From: Chloranthus sessilifolius
Lineage: Eukaryota > Streptophyta > Magnoliopsida > Chloranthales > Chloranthaceae
Reading direction: 5' to 3'
Assembly (NCBI GenBank): GCA_021018995.1
Contig: CM037588.1
Span: 95,702,765 to 95,766,764 of the forward strand
DNA: 64,000 nucleotides
Position 1 is the stretch's first letter; the number at the start of each line of letters is the position of its first letter. Positions 1-9,131 of the stretch are shown in pieces. The position numbers and the translations under genes are program-made. Under the pieces are notes generated by a model, which did not search any database, was not told where the DNA came from, and saw only the letters and a program-made list of their open reading frames with translations.

Positions 1-1580
1 GCTATATAAATCTAACATACTGATGCTTTAGTCAGCATTTGATTGCATTGAATGGGATGTTGGATGCCACTTTTCATTTTAATATTTTACAAAATAAATA
101 ATAATATTATGGTCATTAAATCACGTGGAGCACACAATATTTCCACATGGTACACATCCAAAATAGTGACATCGAGTATCTAGAGCGTAGGCACTAAGAT
201 ATAAGATGCAACTCTAACTCAATGTTTTTTTTTTTCATAAGGGATACTAACTCAAAATTAAAAGATGGGTTCCCACCCTTGTCTTTACAAGGTGTGGGTT
301 GAGTTCTATTAGTTAATTCTCGCCACTATAGTTGGTTCTCCCTCATGCTGCTCCGCAACTATCACATGTATATGTGTGTTGGCTCCTCGATTCTCGAGAT
401 TGTCTCAGCCCCATATAAAAAAAAAATGCAACTGCTTGTAACTAAGTAGCTCATGACATAGCTTTGGCTAGGCCTAACAGGCCTATTACATTTGTTATTT
501 AAAGTTTAAAGGAACAATTGTTCCCTCAAACCCCTATGTAGCTCCACCTATGCCAAGCACCAGCCAGGCCCAGGTGCGGAGGTCGATCTCCTTACCTCCT
601 TGGATCAAGACTACGGAAGTGAAGAATTATTTATAAGCACACAAATTAGTGAAAGTAAGCATTGACCATCACTGACTTGGCAATAAACATGTTTGTGCAT
701 CTTCCAAGGTTGGTGGAGGGAAATTGATCATGAGCACGCCCTCCACTTGACCAAATATAAGGTATCTTCATCTCAGGCAAACTCAAATTGTTCAACCCTT
801 TTATGCACAGGATAATTTTGAGCACCTGAAAGGTCAAAAGTGAACTTTTATTGATGTTTGTGCTCATGAATAGTTGTGCAACTCCCAAGACTCGACCATT
901 TGGACAAAAGAAGATCCACTCAAGTGTGTCACCTGTGACATGAGAATGCAACATAGCCATCTTCACAAGCCACAGGGCTACATGTGCCGCAACCGAGGGT
1001 CATGTGGGGTGTGTGATCAAGTCCCATGAGATGTTGCCCAGTCATACTTTTCCAAGAGATCTAGCCTCTAGGTACCCCACCTAAGTACCATGTGTGCTCT
1101 AGTCTCTCCCTCTGCCAACCTTGGGAATTGCACTGGTATTTTTTTAGCACCAAATCATTGATAAGGTCAAAGGCGTACTTCCATTAATTTATGTACTCAT
1201 ATTGAAAGGTTGACAAAATTTTGGGAGGAGATTGACCCAAGCACTGCCTACAGTGCTCGGGTCAAGTGCCTAATGCTTTTTATAATTGTGGTCCTATTGT
1301 GCCTTGTGTACAAGATTTTAAGGCTTAGTGCTAGTACCAGTACTGACCATGGCTGAAAGAGTTAATAATGAGTGGAAATTTGGTGCTCCATACGTGCACC
1401 TCCATAGTTGCATGTGGCAATTTGGTGCATAGGTTCGGTCTCCCCTCTACACACGAGATGCATAGATATGTTGGAGCATGGAATTATGACATAAAATGCT
1501 CAAAACTGTCGTAGCCTTCACACATGATTTCCATGTCTAAAACTCTTACATGCAAGGCTTTTAACACTAGTTGAACCCTA
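1..1580. other. No recognisable gene
   Basis: I see no recognisable gene, RNA or mobile-element terminus here. The one sizeable minus-strand reading frame (646-966) is listed separately. The stretch is AT-rich with short homopolymer runs, as expected for plant intergenic DNA or a long intron downstream of the gene at 1757-3025. Confidence 0.5.
646..966 (-). CDS. Unrecognised 106-codon ORF, doubtful
   Basis: An uninterrupted reading frame of 106 codons begins with ATG preceded by a short purine stretch. The protein has a mixed composition with no clear membrane segment, signal peptide or known motif, and I do not recognise it. It lies downstream of, and on the same strand as, the four-exon gene at 1757-3025, so it could contain a later exon of that gene, but I could not identify a phase-matching acceptor. 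It may equally be a chance ORF. Confidence 0.15.
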   Translation of the reverse strand: MKMAMLHSHVTGDTLEWIFFCPNGRVLGVAQLFMSTNINKSSLLTFQVLKIILCIKGLNNLSLPEMKIPYIWSSGGRAHDQFPSTNLGRCTNMFIAKSVMVNAYFH

Positions 1581-1672
1581 TATACTCAAATTGCAAGTAG
1601 CTGTAGCCAATATTTACCATATACTCAAATTGCAAGTAGCTGTAGCCAGTGTTTACCATATACTCAAATCTG
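1581..1672. repeat. 39-bp tandem repeat, 2.4 copies
   Basis: Two 39-bp units (1581-1619 and 1620-1658) differ at only two positions, and a third partial copy follows to 1672. Each unit begins with TATACTCAAA. Confidence 0.85.
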
Positions 1673-1756
1673 AAGATGCATTATGAATTTATATACCAGG
1701 TAAAAGCTGCATAGATAAGGAAAACGACCCCTACGTACAAAGTATTAAGGACTGAC

Positions 1757-3025
1757 CTTCCTGCTTGTTCTTCTTTCGAGCTCTCCTCCGCTGCCACGGT
1801 TTTGTTCATCCTGCAACAAATGTAGATCAATTTATGAAAAAAGAAAACAGAAAATGAAAAAGCTATAACATTTCACCCGAATATACTGTGCAGAATAATT
1901 TTAAAAAAGAGCATAAAAAGAGTCGAAGAAAATTTACATATTCATCAAAATTGGGGATAATTTTGACGAGAACAACGATGTTGTTGAGAAATAAGGAGGA
2001 AATCCTCTGTTTTTTATATGAGGGCTTGGCATTTTGAAATAAATATCAAATAAACCCACAAAACGTGGCAGAAAATCTCTGTTTCGGCTTCTAATCCTCC
2101 GGATTACCAAAAATCAACTAGTTTTATAGAAAGCACCAATAGGAACACCCATGCATGCAAACTATATGCATTTGTACATACAATAATTCTCCCAAATACC
2201 TGAAGAACACTCTGAGTGGCACAATCCTGACGTAGTGGCTTTAAATAGATGTCCGTAAGAGATGCCAGCGATCCAGAATAATTTGCATGAATTTTATCAA
2301 CCTATCAAAATTAGGAGAACATTAGGAAACTCATATCCATGCTAAGAAGATAGTAGAGAGGTATTTGTATATCATAATTTAAATAAGTTTATACATATCA
2401 AGATCATATTCAGGGTGCCAACACAAACACAAAATACCTTTCTCTGGATTTCAAAAAGCAATTGGATATTGTTTTTTGTATTTGTAACAATACTTGGTGA
2501 CTTGCCATGCTTTGAAGCTGGAATGGTTGCTAATACAAGCCACAGAGAAAGAAACTAATCAATGTGACGCATCCATTGTGTATCTATCTACCTAAAGGAT
2601 GAATTTGAGAAGAGCATAAATTTGATACGATGATGAGACACAACAAAGAGCATAAATTTGATATGACTCAAATCAGCCATTTAATTTCGATAGCAAAAGA
2701 TGAGACACAACAAAGAGCATAAATTTGATACATGATGGCATTGGAGACTAAAGGAATAAGACATTAAGAAGTGCTTTAATCAAAATCCAGAGAAAAAAAC
2801 ATTACATCAGAAATAATATAACATGAGCAATACCAAATTATCAACTTCTCAAGCTCAAATGAGCCTAAAATAAAGTAACTAAATTGCAAAACCTATTATC
2901 CCATCACCGCTATAACTAGAAGCCTAAACATTTCAGGACTCAGACACCTTACCCAGTATAAGGATGGCCTGTTGAAAATGCAGTAGATCCTTTAATTTTC
3001 TTGTCCATTGAATTAGGCCTTCCAT
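1757..3025 (-). CDS. Four-exon gene (5' part), unknown protein
   Basis: Four minus-strand exons fit together by splice signals and phase: 3025-2953 (ATG start, donor GTAAGG), 2517-2438, 2301-2200 and 1810-1757 (donor GTCAGT). All introns begin GT and end AG. The joined frame stays open for 103 codons and continues beyond 1757 into an exon I could not place. The first exon starts MEGLIQWTRKLKDLLHF; later exons contain EIQRKVDKIHANYSG, and the fourth is basic and Gly/Arg-rich. I see no known domain and do not recognise the family. The chance of four in-phase exons with proper junctions is low, so I think this is a real gene or a fairly recent pseudogene. An (AT)n microsatellite lies just upstream of the start codon. 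Confidence 0.55.
2632..2730. repeat. Two 32-bp direct repeats in an intron
   Basis: The same 32-bp sequence, beginning GATGAGACACAACAAAGAGC, occurs at 2632-2663 and 2699-2730. Its last part (AGAGCATAAATTTGATA) occurs a third time at about 2611-2627. All lie in the first intron of the four-exon gene. Confidence 0.85.
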
Positions 3026-3054
3026 CCGTTTGTTTCACAAAATTAACAAACTCA

Positions 3055-3058
<4 letters not shown>

Positions 3059-3091
<33 letters not shown>
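3059..3091. repeat. (AT)n microsatellite
   Basis: An uninterrupted alternating AT run of about 32 bp. It lies 35 bp upstream of the ATG of the four-exon minus-strand gene, where length changes could affect the 5' UTR or promoter. Confidence 0.95.
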
Positions 3092-3093
<2 letters not shown>

Positions 3094-3538
3094 AGGTAGA
3101 GAGGACCTCATTTCTGAAGGTGGCTTTCTCTGTGAACACAGGGAAAGAAACACTGCTGAAGCTAGCATTCTCTGTGAACCTAGGAAATAAACACTGATAA
3201 AGATATAATGAATGAAGCATAAAGTCTTATCAATACTAAACCTAGCAAAATCCCAAAAATCAATGTAGAACTCTATTGCCCTTTGAGAATAATAAGGGGA
3301 AGCTATAAGTTAGCACCGAAAACAAAAGTACTCTATTGCTGCTTGTAACATGTATTTGCTCTAAGTTGCCTAATTACTAAATTATGTCCAGCAGATTATA
3401 TGTCAAGTTGATTGCATGTCAACCACTTATATCTTATCAAGATAAGAGCTGTAAAGAACAAAAATATGTTCTCACTAGATGGAGTGAAGCGCAAAACGTT
3501 TATGCAGAGCTATGGTTGCAAAGGCTACTTCGATAGGA

Positions 3539-4863
3539 AGTTGTTGGAACTTTAGTATCCTCTTCAAAAGTTTCTGTGTCAAGTTCTTCCTAGGAAACCA
3601 TTCAATCTCCATCCTATAAACCCCCAAGAAAACTTTTGTGAGTTGTCAAAACATGCCATTGCAGGTAAAAGGTCTTAGCTAAACTGAGCAATGATTACTA
3701 CAAAATCAAAGTTACCCTATTTCTTTCTCTAAAATAGGCTCGTCGCCATCAATCATGTGATGTTTTTGTAAGAATAGAATTCTTAAAATAAGGATTAGGA
3801 TCAAATAAGAATTCAAGCTTGAAACCCTTCGGATCATCAATCCTGCACCACTTGATATCTTTGAGAAACTAAAGGGCACCTTCATCACGCTATGAAATCT
3901 AACCTCCAAAAACAATGAACGCATAATTTCAACAATAGCAACACCCAAGAATCTTGTTTCAAAAATTCCTTTAATTTTCTTACTTCCTCATCAAGGAATT
4001 CATTGGTTTTTATTACCATAAGCCAGAAATCTGGGACTCCCTTATCTAAAAGAAGCAAAAAACAAGTAAGTTTCCAACCAAGAATAGCTACAACTTGGAA
4101 CAAAATTGGTGGGATCTCTATATCTTGGATACCTTCAGTAGCCTTCTCCTCATCTGGAGTTTCTTCTGCAGCTTCATTTTATATGCCTTCAACTTCAACA
4201 ACACCATTCACAATATCAAACCGCTGCAAAATTTGAAAAGGAAATTGACGAGAACAGGGCTGAAGCAAAACCAAAGATGTAATGGAACTGGAGGCATTTT
4301 AAATATTGACTAACTATAGCTTTGCAGCATTACTTATCATTATAAAATCCTGTAGGAATTATGTGGCTGTGGAAGCTCAGGATTGAACTCTTGGAATGTG
4401 GCCTTTTCATCTACATTAGGTTCCTTCATCTAACTTGTGGTTGGAGAAGGGGCTCCAACCATAAAATTGGATGGTTAGGAGATGCATCGCATCCTAAGGA
4501 TTAACATTAGGGTTGTTTAGATCCACAGGGAGACAACTTCAAGGTGTGGACAAGTAACATGAGTTAAGCAACTGTTGGCATCTCTCAAGGAGATTTTGTG
4601 CGGAGATGGCATTTTGGATTCAAATTTTTTTCATCAGGAAATATAATGGCTCTTACAACTTCTAGTATTTAGCTTCAAGTATATTCATAGTGCATATCAC
4701 ATTATATTGCCTGAAGTATATTCTAAAATTTAATAATCTTTACAAAGCGCAACAGTAAAAGAATTCCTTCACATATAATGGCTCATACAGCTTTTGGTAT
4801 TTAGCTTCAAGTGCCACTCTTTCCTTCAAAAATTTTGCCTCCAACTCATCATGTTCGCTCATC
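3539..4863 (-). pseudogene. NAP1: NAP1-like nucleosome assembly protein pseudogene
   Basis: NAP1 proteins are histone H2A/H2B chaperones. Minus-strand blocks match plant NAP1 in order: about 4863-4775 ([22 protein letters not shown]), 4223-4133 (FDIVNGVVEVEG), 4045-3984 (KGVPDFWL), 3889-3716 ([19 protein letters not shown], then [12 protein letters not shown]) and from 3613 (EIEWFP, LTQKLLK). Introns with GT/AG ends separate the blocks at positions expected for a NAP1 gene, so this is a genomic copy and not a retrocopy. It is broken: a stop follows VEVEGI, a TAG lies in the block before LKDIKW, a one-base frameshift precedes HMID, and the donor after the first block is lost. The N-terminus and the C-terminal acidic region are missing or unrecognisable; similarity ends near 3539. 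Confidence 0.85.
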
Positions 4864-5560
4864 ATTTACAGAAATAAAATTAGCAAAATAATGGAAGCAT
4901 ACTAGTTCAAAAATGAAAACTAATAATTCTACTAAAAAGTTAAAACGTTCATGCCACTTTCATAGTAATGTCCTAAATTTCAAAATAAATGAAGTGAATT
5001 AGACCCAAGAAAAGAGTTTTTAATTAAAATTTTACTGATGGAAGAAGAAACTTCTTACCATTTTTAAGAAACTGACTAAATTGTAGATCATTGGTACTTG
5101 GAGGCAAGACATCTACTTGTTTCATTAATCTCATAAATTGAGTAGTATACCAAAAAACCAAACAATAAGAAATTAAGTTAAAACAAAAAAAAGAAGTAAA
5201 AGGCCTGAACATCAAAACTTTGACTGCACATTTGAATGCACACAGAAAACAAAATCAGAAGCACCAACATACGAATTATTAAAAACACAAAGGCAGAACC
5301 TAGATTGCTATGAGAAGATCAAATCCTAGCAAAAAAATAAGGAAAAGCTCAGAAATTTCAAACAGAACCATAGAATTAAATCTGGAAAGTAAATAGAAAA
5401 TAAGAAATCGAAATAAATAAGCAGCAAATCAAAGAAGCTAACAACAAAATAAACATAAAATGAAACAACTACACCCTAGATTTCTTATGATCAAATCAAA
5501 GGAAGAAACCAAATCCAACAACAAAAACCTAATAAAACAGACATTGATCGAAACTCTTAC
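4864..5560. other. No recognisable gene
   Basis: This AT-rich stretch separates the NAP1-like pseudogene from the L17-like exon. On the minus strand it would be the intron after that exon. I found no second L17 exon and no clear NAP1 N-terminus. Confidence 0.5.
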
Positions 5561-5597
5561 ACTTAGTAGGGTTCCCTGGTTCCCTCGAATACTTCAC
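5561..5597 (-). pseudogene. RPL17: Isolated RPL17-like first exon
   Basis: The minus strand encodes VKYSREPGNPTK, which follows the N-terminus of cytosolic 60S ribosomal protein L17 (uL22) in plants, and ends with a good splice donor (AAGT followed by GTAAG), as in L17 genes. The initiator ATG expected directly before the valine is not present; the sequence there reads CATAG after a CT-rich run. No further L17 exons follow, and NAP1-like exons come next on the same strand. The match is only 12 residues, so it is suggestive. The setting (CT-rich leader, telo-boxes upstream) supports the identification. Confidence 0.55.
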
Positions 5598-5900
5598 CTA
5601 TGAGAGAGAGAGAGAGAAAAGGAAATCGATCAAAAGATTATAAAAACTGCATTGAAACCAAAACGAAGAAAGGAGATTAGAGATCTGAGCTACCATGGCT
5701 ACTATAGAAAGTCACCAACGTCGCTCTTTAGAGTTCAGAGGGTTGGATCGACATATGTTGAAATCTGTGCTGAGATGAAGCAAAATCTACAGAAAACCCT
5801 AAATAAATATCATATCCGAAACTTAGGGTTTGTGGAACATAGGGTTTGAGGGAGAGGAATTTAGGGTTGGGCAAGAAAAAATTAGGGTTAGGCGAGGGGG
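5580..5900 (-). promoter_or_regulatory. Telo-box-rich promoter-like region
   Basis: Several AAACCCTA or AACCCTAA motifs lie on the minus strand (near 5822-5830, 5840-5848, 5862-5868 and 5882-5888), and one AAACCCTAA is on the plus strand at about 5794. A CT-rich tract is at 5601-5615. Telo-boxes with pyrimidine-rich leaders are typical of plant ribosomal-protein promoters, which fits the L17-like exon just downstream. Confidence 0.45.
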
Positions 5901-6049
5901 TGGGTTGAGCAAGACGAATTTCGGGTTGGGCGAGCAGGGAGGCGGGCGAGAGGGATTTAAGGGAGGTCGGGAGAAGGGGCGATCTGAGTTTAAAAAAAAA
6001 AAGAGATTTGAGTTGAAAAAACAAGCGAGAGGGGTTAATATTACCTGAT

Positions 6050-6147
6050 CCTACACCGACGGCTTGCTATATTAGCTGTCGGCGCCGGGTCATATACGCC
6101 AACGGCTAATATAATGGCTGTCGGCATCGGCCCCTTTTTTTGTAGTG
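6050..6147 (-). mobile_element. CACTA-type terminus with subterminal repeats
   Basis: The segment ends in a run of T followed by TGTAGTG at 6147; read on the minus strand this is a CACTACAAAAAAAGGGGCC terminus. Behind it are repeated motifs of the CCGACGGCT and GCTGTCGGC type, which resemble CACTA subterminal repeats. The element would extend to lower coordinates and might contain the L17- and NAP1-like fragments. I found no matching second terminus between 1 and 6050, so its size is unknown. Confidence 0.5.
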
Positions 6148-6248
6148 AGAATGGGACTATAAGGAAGTATAAATAGGAAAAAATTGCCCCATCTCTCACC
6201 TTTCATTAATTAGGTAAATAATTAACTGAAAATATCCCTTTTCAAGTT

Positions 6249-6464
6249 CACTACAAAAAATAAGACTATTAGCGTTAGCAAAAAACTGCCGCTATTAACA
6301 AAAAAACAGAAAATATCCCTTTTGAGGTTCACTACAAAAAATATGACTATTAGCGTTAGCAAAAAATTGCCGCTATTAACAAAAAAATTGCCGCTAATAG
6401 TCTTAATTGTTTTATTTTTAATAGTGGTAGTTTTTTGCTGCAAAAAACTTATTTTTTTATAGTG
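6249..6464. mobile_element. CACTA-type MITE with internal duplication
   Basis: The left end starts CACTACAAAAAATA and the right end closes with TTTTTTTATAGTG; GTT flanks both sides (6246-6248 and 6465-6467), a 3-bp target duplication as CACTA elements make. The first 81 bp (6249-6329) are repeated from 6330, so there are two left termini, each preceded by GTT. Internal GCCGCTAATAGTC and its complement give strong hairpin potential. The element is non-coding and relates to the MITE at 61956-62118. Confidence 0.8.
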
Positions 6465-6844
6465 GTTGTTTTTAATTTCATCTAAGTCTTTCCATCAATT
6501 AGGTATCACTTAAGCATCATAGACTATGCTCGCTATATATTTCACTACAATGCGTAAGATTGTCAATCTTACACATAATAAAAATCCAATGGTTTGAAAA
6601 ACATCTTGCAAATGACCATGCTTGAATTTTGACCGTGACATTAATTCGATGGTCTTTGATTAGTGAATATACACAACATAAAGAATTTGATAAATCTCTT
6701 AGTGACTCCCTTAGGTATCTTTGATATATTAGTTGGTGCAAATCAATCATTGGTAAATGTTGGCACATCACTTCATTTCATCCCAAGATGTTCCATTGGA
6801 AATCTTAAGTCTAATGACCAAGAAAATAAAGCTAAGTAATTGTA
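6465..6844. other. No recognisable gene
   Basis: This is AT-rich sequence between the MITE and the outer copia element. I see no coding match. Confidence 0.5.
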
Positions 6845-6849
6845 CTTAG

Positions 6850-7013
6850 TGTTAGGATTGTGCCTTGAATCTTGTGGCTGCGAGTGCACCATCTAAAACT
6901 TTTGAGTGCAAGGACTCGGCATCACCCGTGGATGTAGGCAAATTGTCAAATCATGTAAATCTTGTATTTGCGTTTTACTTGTTGTGTGTGTTTTTTTATT
7001 TCCATAATTTCTA
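6850..7013 (+). repeat. 5' LTR of outer copia, internally deleted
   Basis: It starts TGTTAGGATTGTGCC and ends CCATAATTTCTA. Compared with the 400-bp 3' LTR, about 236 bp from the middle are missing, including the TATA-bearing part, so this copy cannot have kept its promoter. Confidence 0.85.
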
Positions 7014-7017
7014 TAAA

Positions 7018-7031
7018 TTGATATCAAAGCC
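7018..7031 (+). other. Primer binding site, initiator tRNA-Met type
   Basis: ATTGATATCAAAGCC follows the 5' LTR by a few bases. It is a decayed version of the TGGTATCAGAGC site of plant copia elements. Confidence 0.65.
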
Positions 7032-7065
7032 TAGGGTTTCTAGGTTTTCATTTTTTTTGTTCACA

Positions 7066-7975
7066 ATGATAACAAAATCTTCAAGCAGGTTTGAAGTTGA
7101 GAAATTTGAATGGAAAGGTTAACTTTGGATTGTGGTAGAAGGATTAACGATCTACTTGGGCAATAAGGTCTCCACAGAATGTTGCATGAAAAATCAAAGA
7201 AGTCGGTGAACATGGACGAGATGACTGGGAGGAATTAGAGTTGAAGGCGGTCAACATGATCCATCTTTGTCTCACGGATGAGGTCATGTACAACGTGATC
7301 GATGAAGAATCGGTGCCAAACTTTGGGCGAAACTTGAAAGCCTGTACATGGCAAAATCTCTCACGAATAAGTTATTTCTAAAACAACTTTATACGCTTCG
7401 GATGAAGGAAGGATCGAATCTGTTGGAGCATCTCAATACCTTCAATAGGATTATATCTCAGTTACTTAGCATTAAAGTTAAGGTGGAAGATGACGATAAG
7501 GCTCTTCTTATTCTTGCATCTCTTCCTTCTTCGTATGAGCATCTTATTACAACGTTGCTCTACAGGAAGGATACTCTTGAAACATAAGAGGTTACAGTGG
7601 GACTTCTGTCAAACGAGTTGAGAAAGAAACCGAGTATTGAGAAACCACAGGCGGAGGGCCTTGTGGCACAGGGAAAGAACTGTAACAAAGGCAGATCAAG
7701 GGAAAAGGGTTTCAGTAGCAGAAACAGATCCCGATCGAAATCCAAGTAGAAAATGCAAGAGTCTTTTCTCTATTATCTTTGCAAGAAGGAGGGACACATG
7801 AAGTGGAACTGCAAACTGTTTATTCGTGAATAGGAATATCTAAAAAAGGAAAAAGAAAAAGCCTCCACATCAGATCAGGCAAGCATTGCAGAATAATGCG
7901 GACGAAGGTGATGGTGACGTTCTATCCATCATCATAGGTATGAATATATTTTCTAATACATGGATTTTAGATTCT
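7066..7975 (+). pseudogene. Copia gag and start of protease, degenerate
   Basis: Gag forms the capsid-like particle that packages the element's RNA. The frame starts at ATG 7066 and soon meets a stop and frameshifts. The central part (7348-7587) is open and carries typical copia gag sequence (MAKSLTNKLFLKQ, LASLPSSYEHL). A zinc knuckle follows (LCKKEGHMKWNC), but its first cysteine is a tyrosine, so it could not bind zinc normally. The next segment reads toward the protease (TWILDS) and is cut at about 7977 by the LINE. The frame resumes at about 32950. Confidence 0.85.
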
Positions 7976-7991
7976 GATTTTTTTTTTTTAT

Positions 7992-8613
7992 AGGTAAGCT
8001 TGAGGTTGTAGGGTCCTCACCCTTATTATTAAAAAATACAAAGTATCATAGTACAAAGAGATCAACAGAAAACTTCAAAGATCAAAAGGAGCTTCAGCAT
8101 TGCCATCACCCGTACAGATCTCCAAAAATCACCCTATTGCAAATTCCACATTGCCCCAATGCAGTCATCATCTTTTAGAATCTTTAGAGCCTCCACTCGA
8201 AAGGATATTTCTCTAATGATATTATAGAGAATCGTCTTCTTTGGTATAATCACATTGTTAAAGATACGGTCATTCTGCTCTCTCCAAATGAAGGAAATAC
8301 TAATGCGAAAAACATTTTGGATGATATGATCCTTCCTTTTCTTCCCCTTAGACTTTCCCATACAGTGCTTCAATTCTTCACGATGTTTTTGAATCCCATT
8401 CTAAATTTAATGGATCGCCATATCCATTGAGAATATCCACAACCAAAAAATAAATACTTAGTGTCTTCCAAATTTGCCCAAAATAAAACACACCTAGAGG
8501 GTATACTAATACCCCTTTTGCACAGATTTTCCATGGTCATTAGTTTAAAGTTTATTGCTCGCTATGCACAAAAGGAGTATTTAGGAATATTACCTGAATT
8601 CCAAATGAAGCCT
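7992..8613 (-). pseudogene. LINE ORF2 C-terminus and 3' UTR
   Basis: The open part (8134-8373) contains SFIWREQNDRIFNN, the motif that closes the zf-RVT region of plant LINE ORF2 proteins. The rest up to the poly(A) is 3' UTR. Element A interrupts the gene after position 8613. Confidence 0.75.
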
Positions 8614-9131
8614 TGTTATTCTCTAAAATATACCACTTTTCACCTCTTAACCTGACCTTTGATGGACCTTTGAGCTTATTAATAATGTGTTTTAAGTATG
8701 TTTTGTAGATAGTAGGAAAATAAGAGTTTAGTGCAGCAATCCATCCTTTTAGTGCTAAGAAGAAAGAATTTTATGCAAAGCTTTGGAGCTGATAGATTTA
8801 TTGAGAAAGGACCATGGTGGTGTACACCATTGGGATTGCATTTAGTATGTTCTGGGTCTTTGAAGTCCTGCTGAGAGAGAGAGTGGTGAAGCCCAAGCTT
8901 TATGGACTGCTGCTGCAACGAATTATACATTGAGCAAACCATATTTATATATTCAGCAGTGCAAAAGTTCAAATGGCACATGTGCAGCTATTGCTACAGC
9001 AAGCTTTGAAGCATAAGAGCAGCTGAATCAACATGTCAAAGCTTAAAGCCAAGCTACTATTGTTGTTGCCTCAACACACTTGAACAGCAGTTGAAAACAT
9101 TAAAGATATGAGCACTTTAGTGCTGATGCAC
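8614..9131 (+). repeat. 5' LTR of A, first part
   Basis: It matches the first 518 bp of the 3' LTR (27233 on). The LTR is cut at 9131 by element B, with TGCAC duplicated, and resumes at 19550. Confidence 0.93.

Noticed and set aside
1-6050. Left terminus matching the CACTA end at 6147
   Set aside because: I searched for CACTAC followed by A-rich and GGCC sequence and for an AGA-flanked CACTA; none was convincing.
7978-8000. LINE target-site duplication
   Set aside because: Sequence before the poly(T) (GATTCTGA) does not recur at the 5' junction; the short repeats at 32918-32983 come from copia sequence and do not flank the LINE on both sides.
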